Below are positions 1 through 6,483 of a DNA stretch of 10,197 nt, in pieces. Both the position numbers and the translations under genes were made by a program. Each line of letters starts with the position of its first letter. Position 1 is the stretch's first letter. This stretch comes from CAZFIO01 sp964519585 (GTDB lineage Bacteria > Bacillota > Clostridia > Tissierellales > Tissierellaceae): contig CAZFIO010000075.1 of assembly GCA_964519585.1 (NCBI GenBank), positions 1-10,197 of the forward strand, in the 5' to 3' direction. Under the pieces are notes generated by a model, which was given only the letters and a program-made list of their open reading frames with translations, ran no database searches and had not been told where the DNA came from.

Positions 1-142
1 TATCGTTTAATCGCCAATATTCACTATCTGTAACCAGGTAAGCTTCATCAGTAATTAACTCCAACTGACTCTCAGCCCCTACTATAGATGGAAATATTAA
101 AAGGATAATTAGTATTAAGAGAAGCTTTTTTGTGATTTTCAT
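1..142 (-). CDS. TPM-domain-like (YdjH-like) exported protein, N-terminal fragment
   Basis: The start of a protein that runs off the window; 47 codons are present. The ATG at 142-140 overlaps the previous gene's stop as TAATG, and AGGAGGT lies about 8 bases upstream inside that gene, so translation is probably coupled. The visible residues form a signal peptide: KITKK, then a run of Leu/Ile to about residue 18, with a possible cleavage site after VGA near residue 23. The next stretch, ending ITDEAYLVTDSEYWRLND, resembles the beginning of TPM domains, where a short linker leads into 'V-T/D-D...L' before the fold. In Bacillus YdjH, a TPM-domain protein sits beside a zinc-ribbon membrane protein and an SPFH protein, as here. 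The export signal is read directly. The TPM assignment rests on about 20 residues plus neighbourhood, so it is tentative. Confidence 0.6.
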   Translation of the reverse strand, partial: MKITKKLLLILIILLIFPSIVGAESQLELITDEAYLVTDSEYWRLND

Positions 143-1242
143 TAGAATCTACCTCCTAAAAACATGACATATCCTAATATGGCTATTAGTGGCAGAGATA
201 TCTTAGCAAACCAAGACCAATATAGGCCCTTATCAACTGGTAGGTCACCTATAAGTTTTCCAGTTTGCCCATTCATGGCAAAAAGAAATTCTTGGTCCTT
301 CCATTTAGTAGCCAACATCCATACTGGCATAAGAGCATACTTTACTTCTCCCTGAGTTAAATCTATATTTGAATATTCCCTTGTTAAACTGAGATAGCCC
401 GTAGTAGTAGCAGAAAGTGCACTTTCTGTACTATTTTCGATCCTTAAATTTGCTCTTTCTATACAGACTTCTATATCCATATCATACTTATCTGCCATAT
501 AGCCTGGTAGATAAGCAGTAGAAAAGGCTTTTAATTCTCCATAATTATAAGGTTCTATAGCATCCATATGGGTATCAGGCATTTTACTAGACCCATCAAC
601 CGGAATCTTTTCAAAGGAAATGTTTCCTTCCCTTACTACCCTGTAAAATTCTGTTGTAGTTATTTCATAGTCTCCCGACCTACGCATGTAGGACCTAGTA
701 CCCATAAATCTCATACTAGCATCTGCCTTACCATCGAAAAGCCAAAAAGGTACATATACCCCCTTGATCTCCTCTATATGGTTACCAGATGTAAAGGACT
801 TGGGCAAAAGTTTTTTCCCCTTGTAATAGTCCTTTAAGGCTTTGATAGCTGCATTCTTGTCTAGTTTAAAGGGTATTACATAGTCTGGTTTTAAATCATC
901 TTTAAATTGACCAGGTACAATTGTAGGATTGTTGCAATAAGGACAAGATGTGGCAGCAGTTGTATCATCCATAATTAATTCTGCACCGCAGGAAGGGCAG
1001 GAATATGCCCTTAGTTTTGCAGCTTCTTCCTCTGACCAATCTCCACCCACCATGGTCATATCCCATTGGGGTTCTGTACCAACTGCAGCTGCAGCTTCGT
1101 CTTTATCCCTATAAATCTGTTCAATCACTTCTACTTCATAGTTTGTTCCACAATATTCACATTCTAGTTTCCCAGACTCTCCATGGAAGTGGAGAGGCCC
1201 TGTACATGAAGGGCATTGATAGTTTGTAATTTGAGTCGCCAA
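142..1242 (-). CDS. YdjG-like zinc-ribbon protein with C-terminal membrane anchor
   Basis: A 366-residue protein with two N-terminal zinc ribbons: Cys10/Cys13 with Cys28/Cys31, and Cys82/Cys85 with Cys100/Cys103. A mixed alpha/beta region follows (about 115-340, containing VIPFKLDK and YVPFWLFD), then one hydrophobic helix at about 343-363 and a four-residue tail. Relatives are often labelled TFIIB-type zinc ribbon or PriA-like, but no helicase motif is present and I see no reason to expect DNA unwinding. The best-understood relative by context is Bacillus YdjG, which with YdjH recruits the SPFH protein YdjI to the membrane. The start is TTG at 1242, preceded by GAGGAGGTG at good spacing; no in-frame ATG lies nearby before the first zinc ribbon. 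It follows the upstream gene by 22 bp and shares a TAATG overlap with the next. A scaffold or adaptor role is inferred from family and operon. Confidence 0.8.
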   Translation of the reverse strand: MATQITNYQCPSCTGPLHFHGESGKLECEYCGTNYEVEVIEQIYRDKDEAAAAVGTEPQWDMTMVGGDWSEEEAAKLRAYSCPSCGAELIMDDTTAATSCPYCNNPTIVPGQFKDDLKPDYVIPFKLDKNAAIKALKDYYKGKKLLPKSFTSGNHIEEIKGVYVPFWLFDGKADASMRFMGTRSYMRRSGDYEITTTEFYRVVREGNISFEKIPVDGSSKMPDTHMDAIEPYNYGELKAFSTAYLPGYMADKYDMDIEVCIERANLRIENSTESALSATTTGYLSLTREYSNIDLTQGEVKYALMPVWMLATKWKDQEFLFAMNGQTGKLIGDLPVDKGLYWSWFAKISLPLIAILGYVMFLGGRF

Positions 1243-1264
1243 CTCTTCACCTCCTCAAGATTCT

Positions 1265-1786
1265 TTAGGCCCATGGATCAGCTGAGACAGGTATTCTGAT
1301 TTGAGATAGAAGCATTTGGTCTGTTAAAAACCATTCTCCTGTTGAAGGCTTCTTTCTTAACTTTACAGGTCTTGGGCTATCTGCCCCTCCTGATTGTAGA
1401 TATAGTATCCCATATCCATCCTCAGCAAAACTATTTGGAACAGAGGATACTACAACTATATAGGGTGGTTTTGGTTCATATCCATTCTCTGGACTTGCTC
1501 CATTGAAAAAAGAATTTGCTATATACTCATATCCCCTGAGTCTTTCGCTTATAAACTGTATATCATAGGGTGACATAGGTCCTGGGCCTCTTAAGTAGTT
1601 TATCATATTGATTGCCTCATCCTTGTTTTCTGGCCATAGCCTTAAGGCAGGAATTAAAAGGGCTGCTGCATAATATGGCTCTTTTAAACTAGCCTCTGGT
1701 AAGGTCTGTAAATCTGCAAGTGATATAGGTATCTTGGAGAAGGTTACCTCCCATCTTTTATTTCCTCCAATATTTAAAAATGACAT
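1265..1786 (-). CDS. Conserved protein of unknown function, probably DUF6935 family
   Basis: A 173-residue soluble protein with no signal peptide, membrane helix or cysteine cluster. Recognisable conserved blocks are ISLADLQTLPEASLKEPYYA near the N-terminus, a PENKDEAINMINYLRGPGPMS helix-turn in the middle, and a C-terminal block reading SGGADSPRPVKLRKKPSTGE, then WFL and a terminal IRIPVSADPWA. I recall these from a Firmicutes family named DUF6935, whose members often occur alone or fused to other domains; the number is from memory. The function is unknown. The ATG at 1786 has a G-rich ribosome site (AAGGGGGGT) about 8 bases upstream. It lies within the SPFH operon, 85 bp after the DUF4428 gene and 22 bp before the zinc-ribbon gene, so a role in the same membrane-associated complex is reasonable but unproven. 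Confidence 0.72.
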   Translation of the reverse strand: MSFLNIGGNKRWEVTFSKIPISLADLQTLPEASLKEPYYAAALLIPALRLWPENKDEAINMINYLRGPGPMSPYDIQFISERLRGYEYIANSFFNGASPENGYEPKPPYIVVVSSVPNSFAEDGYGILYLQSGGADSPRPVKLRKKPSTGEWFLTDQMLLSQIRIPVSADPWA

Positions 1787-1820
1787 AAATCTTACCCCCC
1801 TTAATGTTTTATGAATAAGG

Positions 1821-1850
1821 GGACATCAGAAATCCTCTTTACTGATATCC
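1821..1850 (-). other. Intergenic mRNA hairpin inside the SPFH operon
   Basis: Nine-base arms (1842-1850 and 1821-1829) pair with one G-U wobble. Inside them AAA pairs with TTT after a single-base bulge, around a five-base loop. No convincing T-run follows on the minus strand, so it is a poor terminator. It could be a processing or stability element that sets different transcript levels before and after it. The structure is read from sequence; the role is inferred. Confidence 0.45.
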
Positions 1851-1871
1851 TTTTGATTTTATGATATTTTT

Positions 1872-2654
1872 TTATTGCATTAGAGATCCTCCACAGAACT
1901 CACATCTGCCATGGGCATCTGCTGTAGTAGTTGCTCCACAAAGTGGGCAGGTTTGTGCAACCTTTGGCGCATTTGCTGCTGCAATATCTTCACGGACATT
2001 TGCCCTAACTTCCAGCAAAGCTTCTCTGATTTCTTCAGCAATTTCTTCACATTGCCTGTATTCTGCATTTGTTCTACCTGTATCAGCCCCCCCTGTTGGC
2101 ATGAATATTTGCATCCTACCAGTTTGTAGTGGTTCTATCTCTATAGTGGAATTGTTGATTTTAAATTTAATTTCATCAAAGTAATCATGGTTTACATTGA
2201 TAGTAAGCCAGAAATTATACTTGAACTTAAACCTTCTTGGATTGTAGCTAACATCTCTTTCTTCTTTGTCCTTATATTTGATTTCTTCTTGGTCTTCATC
2301 AATCTGTAAATTACATCCTGTAACTTGGGAAAAATTCATTACATCAGGATTTTCATTCTTCCAACTTTTAGAGGATGATACGATAAACTTTTGTGCATCT
2401 TCATCAAGAATAACCTTGGTACCCCTACCCAAAGTTCTTGTTGCATTAAACCTTGCAACCTCTTGTTTGTTCTCTTCCCTATAGGCTAGTTGGTTTTTTA
2501 TGTCTTGAACAGTGCTCCTTCTGCGGTCACTAAAAAATGGAGAAAGATCCTTAGTGCAATCCTTACATAGGTTACCATCATCAAGCTTTCTATTTCCCAT
2601 TAAACCGATTTTTTTACCACAAATATCACAATTTTTCTTTTCAAAAAACTTCAT
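1872..2654 (-). CDS. DUF4428-type double zinc-finger protein
   Basis: About 260 residues. The N-terminus is a compact zinc finger, Cys9-x2-Cys12 and Cys30-x2-Cys33, around GKKIGLMGNRKLDDG; this is the signature I associate with DUF4428. The middle (about 70-195) is a hydrophilic beta-rich domain with no motif I recognise. A helix (about 195-230) leads to a C-terminal zinc ribbon with Cys236/Cys239 and Cys251/Cys254. There is no membrane segment. The frame extends to a GTG at 2660, but GGGAGG sits only about 2 bases from it and 8 bases from the ATG at 2654, so 2654 is the better start. The gene follows the SPFH gene by 37 bp and precedes the DUF6935-like gene. Its C-terminal ribbon resembles those of the SPFH protein, suggesting a shared partner or shared descent. 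Molecular function is unknown. Confidence 0.78.
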   Translation of the reverse strand: MKFFEKKNCDICGKKIGLMGNRKLDDGNLCKDCTKDLSPFFSDRRRSTVQDIKNQLAYREENKQEVARFNATRTLGRGTKVILDEDAQKFIVSSSKSWKNENPDVMNFSQVTGCNLQIDEDQEEIKYKDKEERDVSYNPRRFKFKYNFWLTINVNHDYFDEIKFKINNSTIEIEPLQTGRMQIFMPTGGADTGRTNAEYRQCEEIAEEIREALLEVRANVREDIAAANAPKVAQTCPLCGATTTADAHGRCEFCGGSLMQ

Positions 2655-2691
2655 AAACACAACCTCCCCTTTTATTCATAAAGACCATAAT

Positions 2692-4047
2692 TTATACTAA
2701 ATCCCCGTCATCAAATACATCTCCACATTCTGGACAGAATTTAGGTGGATTTGACATATCTTTAGGTTCCCAACCACATTTATCACACTTATATTGGGGT
2801 ACCCCTGCTGGCTTCGACTTACCACACTCTGCACAGAATTTGCCCTTATTTACTGCCCCACAAGAACAGGTCCAACCAGCCGGATCTATTGGTTGTGTCT
2901 TACCACATTCTGCACAAAATTTACCTGTATTACCAGCGTGCCCACAAGAAGAACATGCCCAGCCTACTGGTGCATGTGTATGCCCAGCTGGAGCCTGTTG
3001 TGGTGGTGCCTGTTGTTGCTGCTGTTGCTGCTGCTGTTGCTGCCCCATAGCATATAAATTTTGGCTGTTCATGCCACCCATATTTTGGGCCATATTCATA
3101 CCCATAAAAGCCATAGCAGGCCCAGCTCCTTGATTGGAAGCTGCAGATTGCATAGCCTGGGCTTGTGATCCAACCATGTGAGCTGCTGCCATGCTAGGAT
3201 CTCTGAAGGCTGCATTTATTTGACGTTCTTTTATCATCTTTTCGTCTTCTTCGCTGGCCTTTACACTAGAAACACCAAAGCTTACTATTTCTAGTCCACG
3301 TAAGCCTCTCCATTTTGCTGATAAGATTTCATTTAAGGCATCTGCCAACTCTGTAGTATGGCCGGGAAGTGATGAATACCTTATGCCCATGTCAGATATT
3401 TTTGCAAAGGCTGGTTGTAGGGCAGTCAACAATTCACTCTTTAATTGTCCATCTATAGTTTCCCTATTATAAGCCGATTCTACATTTCCACTTACATTAG
3501 TATAGAAAAGTATAGGGTCAACTATACGATAGCTATACTCACCAAAACATCGGATAGCTATATCTATATCTAAGCCAACATTCTTGTCAACTACCCTAAA
3601 AGGTACTGGACTTGGTGTACCATACTTGTTACCAATCAATTCCTTTTTGTTAAAATAATATACCCTTTGATCTTTAGGTGGTTCACCACCAAATGTAAAT
3701 CTCTTACCTATGTTTTTAAAAGTGTTCTTAATTCCTTCACCTAGATTTCCAGTAAATATACTTGGCTCTGTAGAAGTATCATAGGTAAATTCCCCTGGTT
3801 CAGCACATACTTCAACAATTTTTCCTTGTTCAACTATAATCATTGCTTGACCGTCAGCTACTGCTATAAGAGAGCCATTTGAAATAATATTGTCACTGCC
3901 CTTGGTGTTTGATGACCTTCCACCAACCCTCTTCTCTCCCTTTATTACTAGAACATTTTCTGGTAAAGATTCACAATAAAAATACTCTTTCCACTGATCT
4001 GCTAAAACTCCACCTGCTGCACCTATACCTGCTTTAATAAGTCCCAT
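2692..4047 (-). CDS. SPFH-domain protein with poly-Gln linker and three zinc ribbons (YdjI-like)
   Basis: A 451-residue member of the stomatin/prohibitin group typified by Bacillus YdjI, sometimes mislabelled 'virion core protein'. Residues about 20-285 form the SPFH core (for example LIAVADGQAMIIVEQGKI, and the RGLRGLEIVSFGVSSV segment typical of its end). A helical Ala/Met/Gln-rich stretch (about 285-335) leads to eleven consecutive Gln (336-346) and a Pro/Ala linker. Three C-terminal zinc ribbons follow: Cys365/368/378/381, Cys394/396/405/408 and Cys421/424/438/441. There is no true transmembrane helix, so membrane attachment is probably through partners, as YdjG and YdjH do for YdjI. SPFH proteins form ring-like scaffolds at membranes. 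The ATG at 4047 has AAGGGGG about 8 bases upstream. It starts 19 bp after the nucleotidase gene, pointing to co-transcription. Family call is firm; the specific role is inferred. Confidence 0.9.
   Translation of the reverse strand: MGLIKAGIGAAGGVLADQWKEYFYCESLPENVLVIKGEKRVGGRSSNTKGSDNIISNGSLIAVADGQAMIIVEQGKIVEVCAEPGEFTYDTSTEPSIFTGNLGEGIKNTFKNIGKRFTFGGEPPKDQRVYYFNKKELIGNKYGTPSPVPFRVVDKNVGLDIDIAIRCFGEYSYRIVDPILFYTNVSGNVESAYNRETIDGQLKSELLTALQPAFAKISDMGIRYSSLPGHTTELADALNEILSAKWRGLRGLEIVSFGVSSVKASEEDEKMIKERQINAAFRDPSMAAAHMVGSQAQAMQSAASNQGAGPAMAFMGMNMAQNMGGMNSQNLYAMGQQQQQQQQQQQAPPQQAPAGHTHAPVGWACSSCGHAGNTGKFCAECGKTQPIDPAGWTCSCGAVNKGKFCAECGKSKPAGVPQYKCDKCGWEPKDMSNPPKFCPECGDVFDDGDLV
3010..3042 (-). 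repeat. CAG/CAA tract encoding eleven glutamines
   Basis: Eleven in-frame Gln codons, a mix of CAG and CAA, in the linker between the SPFH core and the zinc ribbons. The mixed codons should make the tract more stable than a pure triplet repeat. Length changes in steps of three would alter only linker length. Confidence 0.9.
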
Positions 4048-4066
4048 AATACAACCCCCTTATATT

Positions 4067-5527
4067 TTATTTAATAATAAGTCTTCTTTCTTCTGATGCC
4101 CTGATCATTTCATGATGACCTAAATATTCTTCAATTAAATCTGTTTCATTGGTTGTTAGTAATTTTGGCCTCTTAAAGGATGAAACCTCATCTAGCGACA
4201 CATTTAAAAAATCCTTAATACTATTAAGATGAAACTTTTGTAGGGCTAATTTATATTGATCATCATCCCTAAGTTCTAAACCATTTAAAGATAAGCTTAT
4301 AAGTTCCTTGTTTTCCCTATCATACTCTATGCGGAAACCTCTAGAAAATTGATAGAATTCAGTATGCCCGTGAAGAGATTCTTCCCTTAATATATGTCTT
4401 ACCATTCTTCTTAGTTGTTCACCTGTAACATAGAGCCTGTAAATTTCGTCATTATAGGGAAGTACCTCAATTAAGTCTTGATACTGAACTATAGGCCCCA
4501 ATTCCTCACCCCTAATACAGCCTGAACCTAAAAATACAATATCAACAGCCAAGACATCCTTTACAGCATCTGCAAATAATTTTCCTAGCTCTGTTTCCGT
4601 ATTCCTCCTTGGGTGAGTATACCTGTCTGCAAATCTAGTTATTATCCTATTGTACTTTTTCTCTGTCTCTTCCTTATATTGCCTAACTATTTTCTCCAGT
4701 TGTAAATCTCTGGGACAATGCTCTGGAGTTATGGGTATCAACTGCCACTCATAAGTATCTATGGTATTTAAGTCAGTATCAACCACAATATCAAACCTTC
4801 CAATTTGGGTGGTTCCAAATGCTGCCTGGGCTATAGGTATGCCAGCTACCTCAACAGGCTTTTCTAATAGGGTATGACTATGGCCACCAATAATCAAGTC
4901 TACCCCCCACCTGGGGTCAAGCTGGCCTGCCAGTTCCTTATCAGCCTCTATACCTATATGGGTTAAGAGCACAGTAAAGTCTATATCTACAGACTTGTAG
5001 GCATTACATATCTTACCTACTTCCTTTGCAGCTTCCTTTATATCAACTATAGATCCTATTAAGGAATCTTGTTTTGTTTGGGCTATAACGTCCTCAGTCA
5101 AAATACCTATAAATAATACATTCATCCCATCAATTTTTAATATTTTGTGGGATTCAAATAATCTGGCATGGTTGGTGGTAATATACATATTTGCATTAAT
5201 TATAGGAAAGTTAGCACACTTCTCTAAAAATAGTAGGTGGGCTAGCCCATAATCCACCTCATGGTTCCCTATAGTAACTACATCAGGAGACAGCATATTC
5301 ATAATTTCTATGGTTGAAATCCCCTTATACTCACTATCTATAACAGAGCCCCTAAACATATCTCCTGCGATTACATATACAACATTCTTTTCCTCTCTTC
5401 TTACCTTAGAAACATATCCAGAAAGCATGGATATGCCCCCAAGAAGTTCATTGTTTTCCTCCTTAACCATAAAATCCCCATGTAAATCATTGGAATGGAT
5501 TATGGTTAGATTTTTAGGGTTTTTCAA
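4067..5527 (-). CDS. Cytoplasmic bifunctional metallophosphatase/5'-nucleotidase (UshA/YunD-type)
   Basis: A 486-residue two-domain enzyme. Counting from the TTG at 5527, the N-terminal calcineurin-like domain carries all expected metal ligands: Asp14-x-His16 (SNDLHGD), Asp56 (AGDMFRG), Asn88-His89 (GNHEVDYG), His190 (LTHIG) and His216-x-His218 (GGHSHT). The C-terminal 5'-nucleotidase domain (about 300-470) has LGKLFADAV, a substrate-loop variant GSGCIRGE where NGGGIR is usual, and LPYNDEI. No signal peptide is present, unlike periplasmic UshA, so it should act on cytoplasmic nucleotides or other phosphoesters; the substrate is not predictable. The frame extends to a TTG at 5545, but that codon lies beside the GGAGGTG ribosome site, which instead suits the TTG at 5527 (10 bases away). 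The first ATG would delete the Asp-x-His motif. First gene of the SPFH operon, which is an unusual partner. Confidence 0.88.
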   Translation of the reverse strand: MKNPKNLTIIHSNDLHGDFMVKEENNELLGGISMLSGYVSKVRREEKNVVYVIAGDMFRGSVIDSEYKGISTIEIMNMLSPDVVTIGNHEVDYGLAHLLFLEKCANFPIINANMYITTNHARLFESHKILKIDGMNVLFIGILTEDVIAQTKQDSLIGSIVDIKEAAKEVGKICNAYKSVDIDFTVLLTHIGIEADKELAGQLDPRWGVDLIIGGHSHTLLEKPVEVAGIPIAQAAFGTTQIGRFDIVVDTDLNTIDTYEWQLIPITPEHCPRDLQLEKIVRQYKEETEKKYNRIITRFADRYTHPRRNTETELGKLFADAVKDVLAVDIVFLGSGCIRGEELGPIVQYQDLIEVLPYNDEIYRLYVTGEQLRRMVRHILREESLHGHTEFYQFSRGFRIEYDRENKELISLSLNGLELRDDDQYKLALQKFHLNSIKDFLNVSLDEVSSFKRPKLLTTNETDLIEEYLGHHEMIRASEERRLIIK

Positions 5528-5550
5528 TGAATTTTCACCTCCCAAAAATT

Positions 5551-5586
5551 TATATATATCTCCGATTCATCTATATATATCCGATT
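5551..5586 (-). repeat. Direct repeat AATCGG + TA-rich tail, two copies in the leader
   Basis: On the minus strand, AATCGG followed by GATATATATA or ATATATATA occurs twice. The AATCGG cores lie at 5586-5581 and 5567-5562, so their spacing is 19 bp. The pair lies at or just after the predicted transcription start of the SPFH operon. It could bind a regulator or simply reflect local duplication of simple sequence. Confidence 0.4.
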
Positions 5587-5593
5587 ATTTCCA

Positions 5594-5602
5594 ATTATAT
5601 CA
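5594..5602 (-). promoter_or_regulatory. Extended -10 promoter for the nucleotidase-SPFH operon
   Basis: The minus strand reads TGATATAAT: a perfect TATAAT hexamer with the TG of an extended -10 element. At 17 bp spacing the -35 position reads CATGTT, a poor match, which fits reliance on the extended -10 or on an activator. The start site would be near 5587, giving a leader of about 60 nt before the TTG at 5527. Housekeeping sigma factor type is inferred. Confidence 0.5.
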
Positions 5603-5619
5603 GGTTAAAATAAAAAAAC

Positions 5620-5637
5620 ATGGTACAAATGTACCAT
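5620..5637. promoter_or_regulatory. Perfect 18-bp palindrome, candidate operator
   Basis: ATGGTACA-AA-TGTACCAT: two perfect 8-base arms separated by 2 bases. The centre is about 41 bp upstream of the predicted start of the SPFH operon and overlaps the edge of the weak -35 region. That position suits an activator touching RNA polymerase, and also a repressor. The symmetry suggests a dimeric winged-helix regulator; I cannot name the family. Confidence 0.5.
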
Positions 5638-5721
5638 ATAAGAAGAAATATTTATAAATTTTTTACTATTCTCCATATATTTGGGATTCCTTTCTGTCCA
5701 TACAATTCATATTAGGCTATT

Positions 5722-5775
5722 CAATAAAAGAGGCCTATATCGCCATCTCAGGATAACAATATAGAGGCCCCCTCT
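5722..5775 (-). terminator. Imperfect intrinsic terminator after the response regulator
   Basis: On the minus strand, arms AGAGG..CC..TATAT (5775-5759) and ATATAGGCCTCT (5740-5729) pair with two small bulges around an 18-base loop. TTTTATT follows at once, about 85 bases after the regulator stop codon. On the plus strand the same stem is followed by GTTTTT, so it may work both ways, although no plus-strand gene needs it. Confidence 0.55.
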
Positions 5776-5859
5776 GTTTTTAGCTGTTGACTTTAAAATC
5801 ATGACCCAAACTCCTTTATACTTCTCACTTTATGCCTCTAGCTTTCAGTTTTTACTTTA

Positions 5860-6483
5860 TCAGTAATCCAAATTCACTATGCCTGACTTGCCTGCCGCCA
5901 CGGCTAAACTAGTCCTACTAGTAAACCCTGTTTTTTCAAGCATGTTCTGTATATGATTTCTAATAGTAATGGCTGATAGTCCAAGCCTTTTTGCTATTTC
6001 AGCATTAGTATCCCCACTGGTTAACTCCCTTAAAACATCCAATTCCCTAGAGGTAAACTCAGTATTTAAGGCATATCCTATATAGATTTCTGGTATTGTA
6101 TCAGGGTAAATCGATTCACCTGCCATAGTTCTATCCATAATTTCCATCAACTCCAGATCCTGTGTCGTCTTATACCAAAAACTATCTATTCCACCCCTCC
6201 TAGCCCTATCTATAAAATCACACTCTGGCTGACTTGTAACAATAATAATCTTTATATTGGGTAGGTTTTTTTTGATTTTACTTGCTACTTCTAGGCCACT
6301 AGAACCTAAGCCTGTACAAATATCCATCAAAATTAAATCCACGTGATTTACAGAACAATATGCCTCAGCATAAATTGCACTCTCTAAGGTATGGACCAAG
6401 GTATATCTAGGATGACTTTCTATAAACATTGTAAATAGTTTTATTGCTAGGGGATCATTTTCAACAATTAGAACTTTTCTCAA
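5860..6483 (-). CDS. NarL/LuxR-type two-component response regulator
   Basis: About 207 residues. Counting from the TTG at 6483, the receiver domain (about 1-118) starts MRKVLIVENDP, has phosphoacceptor Asp54 (LILMDICTG), and switch residues Thr83 (IVTSQ) and Lys105 (WYKTT). The C-terminal LuxR helix-turn-helix (about 142-200) reads TSRELDVLRELTSGDTNAEI and continues with IRNHIQNMLEKTG, a typical recognition helix. An in-frame ATG exists at 6492, but the ribosome site AAAAGGAG directly abuts it. That site lies 9 bases from the TTG at 6483, and this start yields the classic receiver N-terminus. The gene begins inside the last 23 bases of the kinase gene, implying coupled translation and cognate pairing. 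It is the only DNA-binding protein in the window. Its targets are unknown; autoregulation and the downstream SPFH promoter are candidates. Confidence 0.92.
   Translation of the reverse strand: MRKVLIVENDPLAIKLFTMFIESHPRYTLVHTLESAIYAEAYCSVNHVDLILMDICTGLGSSGLEVASKIKKNLPNIKIIIVTSQPECDFIDRARRGGIDSFWYKTTQDLELMEIMDRTMAGESIYPDTIPEIYIGYALNTEFTSRELDVLRELTSGDTNAEIAKRLGLSAITIRNHIQNMLEKTGFTSRTSLAVAAGKSGIVNLDY

Larger units (their letters stand above)
5528..5859. other. 332-bp intergenic region between two operons
   Basis: No credible coding sequence. Going with minus-strand transcription it contains the response-regulator 3' tail (5859-5776), a terminator hairpin (5775-5729), a featureless AT-rich stretch (about 5720-5640), an 18-bp palindrome, an extended -10 promoter, and a leader of about 60 nt with a short direct repeat ending in the nucleotidase ribosome site. 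Confidence 0.7.

Noticed and set aside
142..1242. PriA-like helicase naming for the zinc-ribbon membrane protein
   Set aside because: Only the cysteine pairs resemble PriA. There are no Walker motifs or helicase domains, and a C-terminal membrane helix is present.
2794..3133. Plus-strand open frames rich in Cys or Leu opposite the poly-Gln tract
   Set aside because: They are reverse-complement readings of the CAG/CAA tract and zinc ribbons of the SPFH gene. They have no ribosome site, and the homopolymer composition is an artefact.
5620..5637. Palindrome as an intrinsic terminator
   Set aside because: The two-base spacer is too short for a normal RNA hairpin loop, and it sits upstream of a promoter rather than after a gene, so an operator is more likely.
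5310..5657. Plus-strand frame of 115 codons running from the nucleotidase gene into the intergenic region
   Set aside because: It mostly mirrors the nucleotidase coding sequence, ends in low-complexity Lys codons, and has no recognisable domain or ribosome site.
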